Below are positions 7,991 to 16,077 of a stretch of 64,000 nucleotides of DNA, piece by piece. Location of the stretch: assembly GCF_012641365.1 (NCBI RefSeq), contig NZ_JABAIM010000001.1, positions 682,001-746,000 of the forward strand, in the 5' to 3' direction. The notes under the pieces were generated by a model that did no database searches, was not told the origin of the DNA, and saw only the letters and a list, made by a program, of their open reading frames with translations. The number at the start of each line of letters is the position of its first letter. Position 1 is the first letter of the stretch. The translations under genes were made by a program, and so were the position numbers. The DNA comes from Leeia aquatica. Lineage in GTDB: Bacteria > Pseudomonadota > Gammaproteobacteria > Burkholderiales > Leeiaceae.

Positions 7991-9478
7991 TCAGTCTTCG
8001 CGCTTCTTGCTGCCGTACCGAGCCATGCCAATCCGGACATGGTCGAGGATGGATTCGTGGTAATCCCGGTTGAGCGAGCATTTGTTGATGCGAACCGGAT
8101 GAAGACGGAGGCTGTTGTCTTTCGCAATCACCGGATAAGGTGCCGCTACCGTCACAGTCATGGCAGCATGCCCGTAGACGGCAAGATTGACGACCACATC
8201 CTTTTCCTGCCCGGGAGGATAGTCGTGGTAGGCATCTCGCACGAGTACCGCGAACGCGGCTTTTTCCGGATTGCTCCACAAGATCTCATCCGCGCGGTAT
8301 ATCGCATCCTCTTCTGACTCCTCCATGATGGGCACCATCAGACCGCCGCCATTCTGGGTCGGGTACAGGATGGTCGGTGTCGTCGGCTGAAGCCCTGCCG
8401 ACATGAACCGTCCATAAGCCAGCATCATGCCTGCCTCCTCGCAGGCTTTGGCTTGCTCAGGGTCCAGTGCCGCTTTCTCCATTGCCAGCAAGGTCAAGCC
8501 GCCCTCCTCCTCATCCGGCTCCGCAGGCGTTGGCGGATTCAGCCGGAAAATGTCTTGGGCATGCTGCGTGCAGCTGGTTTGCCTCTCACCAAACAGTATC
8601 TCGTTTATGGTGAGCAGCGGAGAATACAGCGCATCATTCAGGCGGGCCCAGTGGGTGAGCTCGAATGCCAGGTCCCACCCCATGCCCAGCTTCTGGGCCT
8701 CTTCGTAGGTATGCCAGGTCAGCACATAGGGGCCATTACGGGCTACGGTGGTCGCAAAATAGAATGCCAGGAATTGCAGAAAGTTGACGGTGTCCGGGTG
8801 GGTAATGAAGTCACCATAGACCGGGGCTTGCCCTTTGCGGATGGTCCTCAGCAATGCATCGATCCGTGTCAGACTCTCCAGCGAGTAGTCCAGCGTCAGC
8901 CGCTCCAGCGCGGCGCGGAGTGCGATCCGGTCGCCAATATATTCCTTGTCAGCGTACAGGCGCAGCATGAGCGGCACCCAAATGTTCGGATCCTGGCGTG
9001 CTGCTGCATGATAGGTGTCCAGCGTTTGCTGGAGGGTTGTTTGCAGCGACACATCCCGTTGTGCAAACAGTTTCTGGTGAAGGTAGGTCAGCGGCGTGAA
9101 CGCTTTACCGAGCGCGTATGCGACCAGCCGGTTCTCTGGTTTGTCCCCCAGCTTAAAGGTATCGGGATACTGCGCCAGCATCTGCTCACGCGTTCCCCAG
9201 GTCAGGTCGGTACCTATCCGCGCTGACAGGTAAGACCCAATATAGAACGACACCATATTGGCAAAGCGCTGCACAGCAGGATCCTGGCTCAGATCAGCGG
9301 CCTTGAGCCCTGCTTTGTCATGAATCTGCTCCAGCAACGCGTCCAGCCTGTCGAGACTGGCGGGGGTGCCATCCAGCCTTGCTTGCTGCAGGGCCTTGAA
9401 AAAGCGGATACCCCCGGGCAGGTCTTGCTGCCGGGCATACGCATCCAGGTACTCGCGCGCCGCACGGTTCCAGTCCAT
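7991..9478 (-). CDS. Large unrecognised soluble protein
   Basis: This 495-residue protein starts at the ATG giving MDWNRAAREYL; a GTG two codons earlier is equally possible. There is no signal peptide or membrane segment. The first 330 residues are rich in Leu/Ala/Gln helices, suggestive of an alpha-solenoid. A short acidic stretch, EPDEEEGG (about 330-340), precedes a C-terminal region with beta-strand character (VVVNLAVYGHAAMTVTV). No family recognised. The downstream small membrane gene could be co-expressed. Confidence 0.65.
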   Translation of the reverse strand: MDWNRAAREYLDAYARQQDLPGGIRFFKALQQARLDGTPASLDRLDALLEQIHDKAGLKAADLSQDPAVQRFANMVSFYIGSYLSARIGTDLTWGTREQMLAQYPDTFKLGDKPENRLVAYALGKAFTPLTYLHQKLFAQRDVSLQTTLQQTLDTYHAAARQDPNIWVPLMLRLYADKEYIGDRIALRAALERLTLDYSLESLTRIDALLRTIRKGQAPVYGDFITHPDTVNFLQFLAFYFATTVARNGPYVLTWHTYEEAQKLGMGWDLAFELTHWARLNDALYSPLLTINEILFGERQTSCTQHAQDIFRLNPPTPAEPDEEEGGLTLLAMEKAALDPEQAKACEEAGMMLAYGRFMSAGLQPTTPTILYPTQNGGGLMVPIMEESEEDAIYRADEILWSNPEKAAFAVLVRDAYHDYPPGQEKDVVVNLAVYGHAAMTVTVAAPYPVIAKDNSLRLHPVRINKCSLNRDYHESILDHVRIGMARYGSKKRED

Positions 9479-9731
9479 GAACACTCATTCATACATAAGG
9501 AAAGCGCAGGATGATGCCGCAGGTATGCAGGTCAATTCAATAGCAGGGAAACCGCTCGGTGCGGAATATTTCTTCCGTTGCCCGCCTTGCCGCACAAAAG
9601 ATCAAAAATACCGCGCTATCCCGCATGGGATATGGGTTTGTCACTTTTTGACCGGACAGGGAAAAGTACGCTTCTTTGCAGCACCTGCCACAGCATTGAG
9701 ATCAATGCCGAGAGCACCGGGCAGCAGCCCC

Positions 9732-10382
9732 TCAGAGTTCACCTGCTTCAGCCGGTGCTGCCGTCGGTTTGCAGTATTGCTGCAGCAAGGCCAGGTGATG
9801 ATTGGCATCCAGAATGAAGTAACGGCCGTGATGCACCGCCAGCTTGCCCCACCACCAGTTGCGCTCGGTGATGCAGTCAAAGTAGCGGCTCTCACCGTTA
9901 TCCAGGTAATAGGTTTCAACACCGCGCTTGTCCATCTGGCCGTAGAAGCGGTCTTCATTGCCGTCGATGAAGTCACCGGAGTCCTGCGCCAGCAGCACGT
10001 AAGTGGCAAAGGCCGGGCCTTGGTAGTAGCGCAGCTGAAATTCAAATGGCTTGGGATAGAACGTCACGAGCAGGAACAGCGATATCGGCAACAGGGCCAA
10101 GCTGATCCACAGCGCGGGAGGCTTGCCTCGCCAGCGCAACCACAACATGCAGCCAATCCCCAGCAGCATCAGCACCGCGGAGAGCAACATGAACAGTTGG
10201 TGCAAACCCCAGATTTCGAACCCGCCTGCGTTCAGGGTTTCGCCATTCTTGTCCAGAATCTGCCTCAAACCAAACGTGGTGTAGTCGCCCGACAGGATCA
10301 GAATTGCCGTACAGAAGCTGGCGACAGAGAACAGCCCCATATAGATGGCAGCGGGCAGATTGGGGAAGCGGGGCAAGGACAT
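9732..10382 (-). CDS. Membrane protein with soluble C-terminal domain, unknown
   Basis: This 216-residue protein starts MSLPRFPNLP; a start 36 bases further up would add a short, unlikely leader. Three hydrophobic segments (about residues 12-32, 55-75 and 85-105) are followed by a 105-residue soluble domain rich in Tyr, Trp and Asp. No family recognised. The segment between it and the gene at 9478 (about 250 bases) holds nothing I can identify. Confidence 0.6.
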   Translation of the reverse strand: MSLPRFPNLPAAIYMGLFSVASFCTAILILSGDYTTFGLRQILDKNGETLNAGGFEIWGLHQLFMLLSAVLMLLGIGCMLWLRWRGKPPALWISLALLPISLFLLVTFYPKPFEFQLRYYQGPAFATYVLLAQDSGDFIDGNEDRFYGQMDKRGVETYYLDNGESRYFDCITERNWWWGKLAVHHGRYFILDANHHLALLQQYCKPTAAPAEAGEL

Positions 10383-10568
10383 ATCAGGGTTGCAGGCAAT
10401 CAGACATGCAGCAAGCATATCATGTTGCCGGCATATCCGCCCTGCAGTTCACCGGATTTAACCCTGTACGGAGGATACGCAGGCATTCATGACCCGTTCA
10501 GCGAGCGCGGTGCACACTACGCTGCATGTCCACCACGATGGTGGAAGTCGACTGAAAGGAGTCACACC

Positions 10569-11078
10569 ATGCGTCGCTTGACTGTGTTTGCTACCCTCGC
10601 AATGAGCCTGGCGGTTCCGACCCTGCGGGCGGAATCCTTTGCAGATTATGCCCGGGTGCGTCAGGTGGAGCCCCAATATGAGCGCGTCAACTCACCACGC
10701 GAGGAGTGCTGGACGGAAACCGTCAGCAGCCAACAGCCGCGTGAATCCCGCCGCAGCACCAGCGGTGCCATCATTGGGGGTGTGGTGGGGGCGGCGCTGG
10801 GCCACCAGGTTGGCAAGGGGCGTGGCAAGGATGCCGCCACGGCGGTCGGTGCCATCGCAGGCGCCATGATTGGCGACCGCTGGAATGATCGTGGTGGCGA
10901 TGAATACGAAACCGTGTCTCGCGATGAGCGCCGCTGCCGCAGCGTGGACCAGTGGGACAATCGCCTGACCGGCTATCGCGTCACCTATGAATACGCAGGC
11001 CGCCGCTATACCAGCTTCATGCCGCGCGACCCGGGCCGTGAGGTGCGGGTGAACGTGTCGGTGGAGCCGTCGCGCTGA
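10569..11078 (+). CDS. Glycine-zipper 2TM envelope protein
   Basis: The 169-residue exported protein has a signal peptide ending at TLRAES. A glycine-zipper stretch follows at about residues 62-99, where GAIIGGVVGAALGHQVG is followed by GAIAGAMIGD. This is the pattern of the 17-kDa surface antigen/SlyB-like 2TM family. The C-terminal half has CRSVDQW and YRVTYEYAGRRYTSFMPRDPG, typical of these proteins. The start is fixed by AAAGGAG 7 bases upstream; a much longer in-frame extension leftward is ignored. It probably sits in the outer membrane or periplasm. It lies just upstream of the PhoPQ-like operon, whose homologues in other bacteria control SlyB-type genes. Confidence 0.85.
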   Translation: MRRLTVFATLAMSLAVPTLRAESFADYARVRQVEPQYERVNSPREECWTETVSSQQPRESRRSTSGAIIGGVVGAALGHQVGKGRGKDAATAVGAIAGAMIGDRWNDRGGDEYETVSRDERRCRSVDQWDNRLTGYRVTYEYAGRRYTSFMPRDPGREVRVNVSVEPSR

Positions 11079-11160
11079 TCCACGCCAAAGGCGTTCTGGC
11101 ACGGTACAATGGGCAGCCGGATATGACCCCGGCTGTCAGAAGGATGGATGGAGAAAGATC

Positions 11161-11373
11161 ATGATGCGCGCAGCCCTGCTCACCCTGTTGCTGGTGGCCG
11201 TTCCGGCCTGGGCCATTTCCCGTGATGATGCCGCCCGCATCGCACAGGAGCGGACCGGGGGCAAGGTGCTGGCAGTGGAACAGCAGGGTACGCTGTTTCG
11301 GGTCAAGGTGCTAAAAAGCAATGGCGAGGTGGTAATTCTGAAGATTGACGCTGGCAGTGGGGAGGTGCACTGA
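11161..11373 (+). CDS. Small periplasmic PepSY-domain protein
   Basis: This 70-residue protein consists of a signal peptide (about 18 residues, ending PAWA) and one PepSY repeat: ISRDDAARIAQERTGGKVL, then VKVLKSNGEVVILKIDAGSGEV. PepSY proteins of this size often precede PhoPQ-like two-component systems and are thought to modulate the sensor in the periplasm. The stop codon is followed after a single base by the ATG of the response regulator, so the two are translationally linked. A GGAGAAAG ribosome site is present. Confidence 0.88.
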   Translation: MMRAALLTLLLVAVPAWAISRDDAARIAQERTGGKVLAVEQQGTLFRVKVLKSNGEVVILKIDAGSGEVH

Positions 11374-11374
11374 G

Positions 11375-12055
11375 ATGCGCATTCTGGTGGTGGAAGACGA
11401 GCCCATCCTCAATGCCCGCCTGCGGCAGATGCTGACCGAGGCGGGCTACCGGGTAGAAGGCGCGCAGGATGGCGAGCAAGGGTTGTTTCTGGCCAAAGAG
11501 TACCCCTTCGACACCATCGTGCTGGATCTCGGCCTGCCCAAACGCTCGGGCCTCGACATCCTGCGCATCCTGCGCTCGGAGGGCAGTACCACCCCGGTGC
11601 TGGTATTAACCGCCCGCGACCGCTGGCAGGATAAGGTGGAGGGGCTGGAGGCCGGGGCCGACGATTACCTGACCAAGCCGTTCGAGCCGCCAGAACTGCT
11701 GGCACGGGTCAAAGCCCTGTTGCGCCGCGCTGCAGGTGCGCCCCAGCAGAAGCTGCAATTCGGCCCGCTGCAACTGGACCTGGGCGCGCAGAGCGTACAG
11801 CGTGAAACGCAAGCGCTGGACCTGACCGCCTTTGAATACCGCATGCTGGAATTTCTGGTGACCCACCGGGATCGGGTGGTGCCCAAGGCGGAGCTGAACG
11901 ACTACCTCTACCCGGTGAACGCCGACCCGGACAGCAATGTGATTGAAGTGCTGCTCGGCCGCCTGCGCAAGAAGCTGGACCCGGATGGCAGCCTGCAACC
12001 GATCGAGACCCTGCGCGGACGCGGTTACCGCTTTACCCTGCAACCTGGCGCATGA
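11375..12055 (+). CDS. OmpR/PhoP-family response regulator
   Basis: The 226-residue regulator has a receiver domain at 1-115 with acidic pocket EDEP, phospho-acceptor Asp51 in VLDLGLP, Thr79 and Lys101 (LTKPF). A winged-helix DNA-binding domain follows at about 128-222 (LDLTAFEYRMLEFLV, LRKKLDP, IETLRGRGYRF). It is closest in style to PhoP/QseB/PmrA regulators. It lies in an operon between a PepSY gene and its cognate histidine kinase, overlapping the kinase by four bases (ATGA). Direct targets cannot be told from the sequence. Confidence 0.93.
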   Translation: MRILVVEDEPILNARLRQMLTEAGYRVEGAQDGEQGLFLAKEYPFDTIVLDLGLPKRSGLDILRILRSEGSTTPVLVLTARDRWQDKVEGLEAGADDYLTKPFEPPELLARVKALLRRAAGAPQQKLQFGPLQLDLGAQSVQRETQALDLTAFEYRMLEFLVTHRDRVVPKAELNDYLYPVNADPDSNVIEVLLGRLRKKLDPDGSLQPIETLRGRGYRFTLQPGA

Positions 12056-13383
12056 GCCGCAAGCCCCGCTCGATCAACCAGCGGGTGATCCTGGCCGCCG
12101 CCGTGCTGCTGCTGCTGTTCGTGATCCTCACTGGCGCGGCGCTGGACAAGGCCTTTCGCGAAAGTGCGGAGACTGCCCGCCGCGAACGCCTGAGTGCCCT
12201 CGCCTACCTGCTGATGGCCGCCGCCGAGGTCGATGAGCAAGGCGTGCTGCACATGCCGCCACAACTGGCCGAAACCCGCCTGCAACTGCCTGGCTCCGGC
12301 CTGTATGCCCGCGTTCAGCTTGGCCGCACGCAATGGCTATCCGCCTCCAATACCGGCCGCGCCATACCCTTTGCCGACAGCGCCACGCCAGGCCAACCCT
12401 GGTTTGGACAGGTGGACATGGGTCAGCAGCGCTACTGGGCGCTCTCCATGCAGGTTAGCTGGCCTGTCGGCGTGCGTCGGCTGCCACTGCTGTTCAGCGT
12501 CAGCGAGGACCTGCGTGATTTTGAGCGCGAGCTGAACACCTATCGCCGTACCCTGTGGGGCTGGCTGGCCGCCTCGGCCGTGCTGCTGTTGCTGACCCAG
12601 ACCGTGCTGCTGCGCTGGGGACTGCGCCCGCTGCGGCAAGTCGCACGCGCCTTGCGCCGCATCGAGCAAGGGGAAGATGAGCAGCTGGATGGCCCCTACC
12701 CGCGTGAGCTGCAAGGGCTCACCCGCAACCTGAACACCCTGCTGCAGCGCGAACGCGCCCAGCAGCAGCGTTACCGCCATGCACTGGCCGACCTCGCCCA
12801 CAGTCTGAAGACCCCATTGGCGGTACTCAAAGGCACGCCGGAAGACGATGCCGAATTTGCCCACACGGTGCGCGAGCAATGCCAGCGCATGGAAACGCTG
12901 GTGGGCTATCAGCTGCAGCGCGCCGCCACTGCAGGCAGTGCGCCCTTTGCCGCCGCCCGTCTGCTCGCGCCCCAAGTGCAACGGATCACCGACACCCTCA
13001 GCAAGGTCTACCGTGACCGAAGCCTGCAGTTCCAGCAAGACATTCCACCTGATTTCAAACTACGGCTGGATGAAGGCGATTTGCTGGAGCTGCTGGGCAA
13101 CCTGATCGACAACGCCGCCAAATGGGCTACGCATCAGGTGCGCATCAGCGCGCAGCGAGAGGGAGAGCGCTGCACCCTCAGCATCGAGGACGACGGCCCT
13201 GGCATCAGTGATCCCAGTTTGATGCAGCAGCGCGGGGTGCGTGCGGATGAGGCAGTACCTGGCCACGGCATCGGACTCGCCATTGTGAACGATATCGTCA
13301 ACGCCTATCAGGGCCGCCTAGACATCCTGCGCAGCGATACACTGGGCGGTGCCTGCATCCGTATCCAGTTCAACGGCGTGTGA
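12052..13383 (+). CDS. PhoQ-like sensor histidine kinase
   Basis: The 443-residue membrane kinase has one transmembrane helix at about 12-32, a periplasmic sensor domain of about 130 residues and a second helix at about 168-188. HAMP-like linker, dimerisation and catalytic domains follow. The phospho-acceptor is His250 in LAHSLKTPLAVLKG, the H-box typical of PhoQ-type kinases. The N-box (LLGNLIDNAAKW), G1 (EDDGPGI) and G2 (PGHGIGLAIV) are intact. The start overlaps the regulator stop by four bases. The sensor domain does not show an obvious acidic cation-binding cluster, so the ligand may differ from that of PhoQ. Confidence 0.93.
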   Translation: MSRKPRSINQRVILAAAVLLLLFVILTGAALDKAFRESAETARRERLSALAYLLMAAAEVDEQGVLHMPPQLAETRLQLPGSGLYARVQLGRTQWLSASNTGRAIPFADSATPGQPWFGQVDMGQQRYWALSMQVSWPVGVRRLPLLFSVSEDLRDFERELNTYRRTLWGWLAASAVLLLLTQTVLLRWGLRPLRQVARALRRIEQGEDEQLDGPYPRELQGLTRNLNTLLQRERAQQQRYRHALADLAHSLKTPLAVLKGTPEDDAEFAHTVREQCQRMETLVGYQLQRAATAGSAPFAAARLLAPQVQRITDTLSKVYRDRSLQFQQDIPPDFKLRLDEGDLLELLGNLIDNAAKWATHQVRISAQREGERCTLSIEDDGPGISDPSLMQQRGVRADEAVPGHGIGLAIVNDIVNAYQGRLDILRSDTLGGACIRIQFNGV

Positions 13384-13449
13384 ATCCCGCTTGGCACCCC
13401 GCCAGCAACTGCGCAGCGGCAAGGCTCATGCCCCTGACACCATCGCCGC

Positions 13450-13989
13450 TCAGGGCTGTACAACCACCCCGGCACGCTGTAAATAAGCTTGCAGCGCCAT
13501 CAGTTGGTCAGCGTTGTCGTGGCAGGCGTCGGTGTTACGGTTGATGGTCTGGACGGCGGTAAAGGCGTCAAGACCTTGGGTGGGGCCATCAGATCCGCCG
13601 GCACCGTCCAGGCGGGGCACGTCACGACGGATGGCGGCGTTGTAGAGGTACACCCAGCGAGCAGGCAGCCGAACCCGGCCAGCAGCATCCATTTCATAGC
13701 GTTTCTCCAGTAAGATACGGGTTTGCGTTGCAGCCACACGCTGCTGTAGCCGGTGCGCCTGATCCTGCAGCGCATAGGTGGCGGCCTCAGACTGACGGCG
13801 CGCCTGCTCCGCATTGCGGCGCGTGGCCAGCGCCGCCTGCTGAGCCAGTAATGCCTGCTGCTCCGCCCAGCGCGCCTGCCAACGCCGCTCGGACCAGGCA
13901 TGGCCCGCCCAGCCCGCAAGCAATAACAACACCACCCCGGCCAGCCCGCGCCAATGGCGCAGCAGCCAGGGAAAAAACATGGCGATCAT
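13450..13989 (-). CDS. Rz-like inner-membrane spanin
   Basis: This 179-residue protein has one N-terminal signal-anchor helix (about residues 6-26, LRHWRGLAGVVLLLLAGWAG). A long periplasmic coiled coil rich in Gln/Ala/Arg follows, the layout of phage i-spanins (Rz, DUF2514-like). It would act at the end of lysis by fusing inner and outer membrane together with its partner Rz1. That partner is encoded inside it in another frame at 13500-13697. GGAG stands before the start, and upstream is one of the hairpin leaders found throughout the phage operon. It is the last gene of the late operon, far from holin and endolysin. Confidence 0.82.
   Translation of the reverse strand: MIAMFFPWLLRHWRGLAGVVLLLLAGWAGHAWSERRWQARWAEQQALLAQQAALATRRNAEQARRQSEAATYALQDQAHRLQQRVAATQTRILLEKRYEMDAAGRVRLPARWVYLYNAAIRRDVPRLDGAGGSDGPTQGLDAFTAVQTINRNTDACHDNADQLMALQAYLQRAGVVVQP
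13500..13697 (-). CDS. Rz1-like outer-membrane spanin lipoprotein, nested in Rz
   Basis: This 65-residue lipoprotein lies wholly inside the Rz-like gene in a shifted frame. A signal sequence, MKWMLLAGFGCLLAGC, contains the lipobox LLAGC. The mature part is rich in proline and threonine (TPLPPSRPSTVTPTP), as in known Rz1 proteins. A GGAG site lies 7 bases before its ATG. Together with Rz it would form the spanin complex that bridges the envelope. Nested Rz1 is a known arrangement in lambdoid phages. Confidence 0.85.
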   Translation of the reverse strand: MKWMLLAGFGCLLAGCTSTTPPSVVTCPAWTVPADLMAPPKVLTPLPPSRPSTVTPTPATTTLTN

Positions 13990-13995
13990 GGGGAT

Positions 13996-14101
13996 TTACT
14001 CCGAATGGGTTCAGAAAAGGAACCATGCCCCTGTTTATCAGCGGGGGCATGGCTGGTAGTAAAAAATGGAAACTAATGCTGATCTATATTGCTCACCCCA
14101 T
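13996..14101. repeat. Imperfect direct repeat A flanking the moron island
   Basis: This stretch of about 105 bases (GGGTTCAGAAAAGGAACCATG, hairpin, GGCATGGCTGGTAGTAAAAAA, ending ATTGCTCAC) matches the segment at about 15921-16024 at roughly 70%. That copy reads GAGTTCAAACAAGAAACCATG, hairpin, GGCATGGCTGGTGGTGAAAA and ends ATTACTCAC. The two copies bracket the tRNA-like and acyltransferase island. Confidence 0.65.
14014..14052 (-). terminator. Hairpin leader before Rz
   Basis: On the minus strand CCATGCCCC pairs with GGGGCATGG and is followed by TTCCTTTTCT, then the GGAG ribosome site and start of the Rz-like gene. It has the shape of an intrinsic terminator but stands directly upstream of a gene of the same operon, as at eleven other places in the phage block. 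Confidence 0.6.
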
Positions 14102-14392
14102 GCCGTGGTTCAACGTAGTGGCAACCATGCCTGTTTCGCCGGTCTCGCCCACAGCAGCCGGTAGGCGTATGCCAAGATTGTGGGCATAGCAGGGTTCGGC
14201 AGGAATAAATGGATTGGCGGAACCCAGTTCTACGCATGTAGGGACTCTGTGCGTTGCGATCACCTCGGGCTGTTGGAACGTGAGGCTACCGAGAACCCGG
14301 GAAAGGTTCCGCCTCACCTCTCGCCACAGCTCAGGCTGCGCGATATAATGCTTAAAATCTATGCTGCTACCGCTTGGAGAGCAGCCTTCAGC

Positions 14393-14480
14393 GGAAGCAT
14401 GCCCGAATGACTCAAGGCACTGGTCTTGAAAACCAGCGGTGAACAGCCATCCTTGAGTTCGAATTACACCGCTTCCGCCA
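14393..14480 (+). tRNA. Degenerate tRNA-Ser(UGA), probably a pseudogene
   Basis: An 88-base tRNA-like sequence aligns along its whole length with bacterial tRNA-Ser(UGA). The anticodon arm is perfect (CTGGT-CTTGAAA-ACCAG, anticodon TGA). The acceptor stem pairs in six of seven positions (GGAAGC/GCTTCC), and the discriminator G and CCA are encoded. However, the D loop lacks the conserved GG pair, the T stem is broken (TTGAG against TACAC) and the variable arm pairs poorly. A serine tRNA gene that has decayed, or a phage-carried tRNA, is the best explanation. It lies on the strand opposite to the phage genes, in a 650-base gap between Rz and the acyltransferase. Confidence 0.7.
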
Positions 14481-14645
14481 ATAAATTCAATGAATTAGCT
14501 CGGCTTCATGCTACTCAAAGCAAGCGAAGAAGCACCCTGCTGCTGCCCTGCATGGCAGGACAAATTCACCGCCTTGGGTGATTGTCAAAAGAAGTAATGC
14601 TCCAACTGAATTACCTAGCCATTACCCACATTCACTGGGATAAAT

Positions 14646-15719
14646 ATGATCAAGACCCTCAACTCGCTGGAAGCTTTGCGATTTGTTGCTGCAGCATTGG
14701 TGATTCTAGCCCATTCCGGGGGCTTTCCGATCCCTGTTGTCAGTATGTTCCTAGGCGGCGGAATATTTCTTGGCTCAATAGGGGTCGACATCTTCTTTGT
14801 CATTAGCGGCTTTGTAATGTATTTGAGCGCTTGCAATACCACCAAGGGCAAAGGAGGATCGATTGCATTCATTGTTGCAAGATTACTTAGGATCCTCCCA
14901 CTTTATGCTATTGTCACAGTAGCATGGGGCATCAAAGTCGCAATTTATGACGGCAAGAGTTTAAATATCTTCTATGTGCTACAGTCTTTACTACTACTCC
15001 CAACTACAGAGAGCATTGATCCACTTGTGACTCTGGGCTGGACCCTCCGATACGAGATGTTTTTCTACATGCTGGTCACAATAGGAATTCATTTTAATAG
15101 GCTAATTCTAATTCCAACCCTAGGAATAATCCTATCCTTTATTGCATGGTTAATTTGGGGCTTTTATTATGGCGCCCCCATTGCTATTGAGTTTATTGCA
15201 GGATACGGCCTGGCACACTATTACACCTCACATGAGACATCCAACCCAAGAAGCCAGAGGATTGTAAACTTTGGTCTTGTAATCTCTGCTTGCTTAATGT
15301 TTTTAGCAGCAACAGGAAATGACTGGGGGTATGTGGACACGAATCATTCTTTTATCCCGAGGATGTGGATAGTCTATGAGAATGGTATTACCATCCCTCG
15401 CCCTATTGCATGGGGAATTCCTGCCGTGTTGTTGATTTACTTCTCGGTTCAGAAAGAAAACCGTTGGCATTGGAAATTGGCGGCACTTGGCAAATATACT
15501 TACTCGATTTATTTGCTACAAACATTCTCTAACCCACTTGCAAAAAAACTCACGCATTACATGCCAGACCTGGTAGCGCTTACTTCTGGCTTTCTTATTC
15601 TTTTTGCAGCAAGTTTTCTCTCACATCATCTTTTCGAGCGACGAATCATGCGCTTGAAAAATGGGCTGGTAAGAGTAGTGCTCAGCCTGTTTTATATAAA
15701 GCCAGTTAGCCCACTCTAG
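14646..15719 (+). CDS. Membrane O-acyltransferase (OafA/YrhL family), probable lysogenic-conversion gene
   Basis: The 357-residue protein has about ten hydrophobic segments and family 3 acyltransferase motifs: LNSLEALRFVAAALVILAHSGG near the start with the conserved His, GVDIFFVISGFVM, LARLLRILPLY-type spacing (VARLLRILPLY), LGWTLRYEMFFY and KYTYSIYLLQ. Such enzymes acetylate cell-surface sugars, for example O-antigen. The gene is much lower in GC than its surroundings and lies on the plus strand inside a minus-strand phage operon. Direct repeats bracket it, all signs of a moron acquired by transfer. A role in changing the phage receptor on the host surface is an inference. Confidence 0.85.
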   Translation: MIKTLNSLEALRFVAAALVILAHSGGFPIPVVSMFLGGGIFLGSIGVDIFFVISGFVMYLSACNTTKGKGGSIAFIVARLLRILPLYAIVTVAWGIKVAIYDGKSLNIFYVLQSLLLLPTTESIDPLVTLGWTLRYEMFFYMLVTIGIHFNRLILIPTLGIILSFIAWLIWGFYYGAPIAIEFIAGYGLAHYYTSHETSNPRSQRIVNFGLVISACLMFLAATGNDWGYVDTNHSFIPRMWIVYENGITIPRPIAWGIPAVLLIYFSVQKENRWHWKLAALGKYTYSIYLLQTFSNPLAKKLTHYMPDLVALTSGFLILFAASFLSHHLFERRIMRLKNGLVRVVLSLFYIKPVSPL

Positions 15720-15875
15720 AAATTCATTGATACATTCCCCAGATCATTTCGTTCCCGCTTGTCGGCGCAAATTAACCTACATCACCCGCAAGCGGTGCTG
15801 GCTAACCACAAATTATGTGGTAGGAATCTTGTCGGTGCTGGCTCGACACCGCCAATCCACCCATACCGGCACCTA

Positions 15876-15914
15876 TCACTGATGGGAACCAGAGCGGCAG
15901 GTGAGTTGAGTCAT
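15876..15914 (-). pseudogene. Remnant start of a lost late gene (12 codons)
   Basis: Directly after hairpin leader B, on the minus strand, stands a good ribosome site (GAGGTG) 7 bases before an ATG. It opens a frame of only 12 codons, MTQLTCRSGSHQ, before a stop. The complete leader with no gene behind it suggests that the rest of a phage gene was replaced by the acyltransferase/tRNA island. A genuine leader peptide is the alternative. Confidence 0.35.
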
Positions 15915-15920
15915 AGTGTT

Positions 15921-16024
15921 CACCTCGGATGAGTTCAAACAAGAAACCATGCCCTGTTCGAAGGCAGGGCATGGCTGGTGGTGAAAATAGAAATCAGTGG
16001 CGACAGTACCGAATATTACTCACA
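15921..16024. repeat. Imperfect direct repeat B flanking the moron island
   Basis: This is the partner of the repeat at 13996-14101, in the same orientation. Both copies contain the CCATGCCC...GGGCATGG hairpin and end in a TATTxCTCAC motif. It separates the tail fibre gene from the low-GC island. Confidence 0.6.
15938..15974 (-). terminator. Hairpin leader after the tail fibre gene
   Basis: A perfect 10-base stem CCATGCCCTG/CAGGGCATGG is followed on the minus strand by TTTCTTGTTTG. It lies upstream of the 12-codon gene remnant and repeats the design of the other phage hairpins. Confidence 0.6.
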
Positions 16025-16077
16025 GTGCAAGTGGCTAATCGGAATAGAAGGCCTTGCCCTTTGTCCGTTCTCTTTTA

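Noticed and set aside
7640-8317. Plus-strand frame of 225 codons opposite the genes at 7638 and 7991
   Set aside because: The first half is Arg/Pro-rich shadow sequence; the minus-strand frames have membrane and globular character.
9366-10568. Upstream extension of the glycine-zipper gene to 570 codons
   Set aside because: The extension overlaps two minus-strand genes and lacks a signal peptide; the ATG at 10569 has a strong ribosome site and a proper leader.
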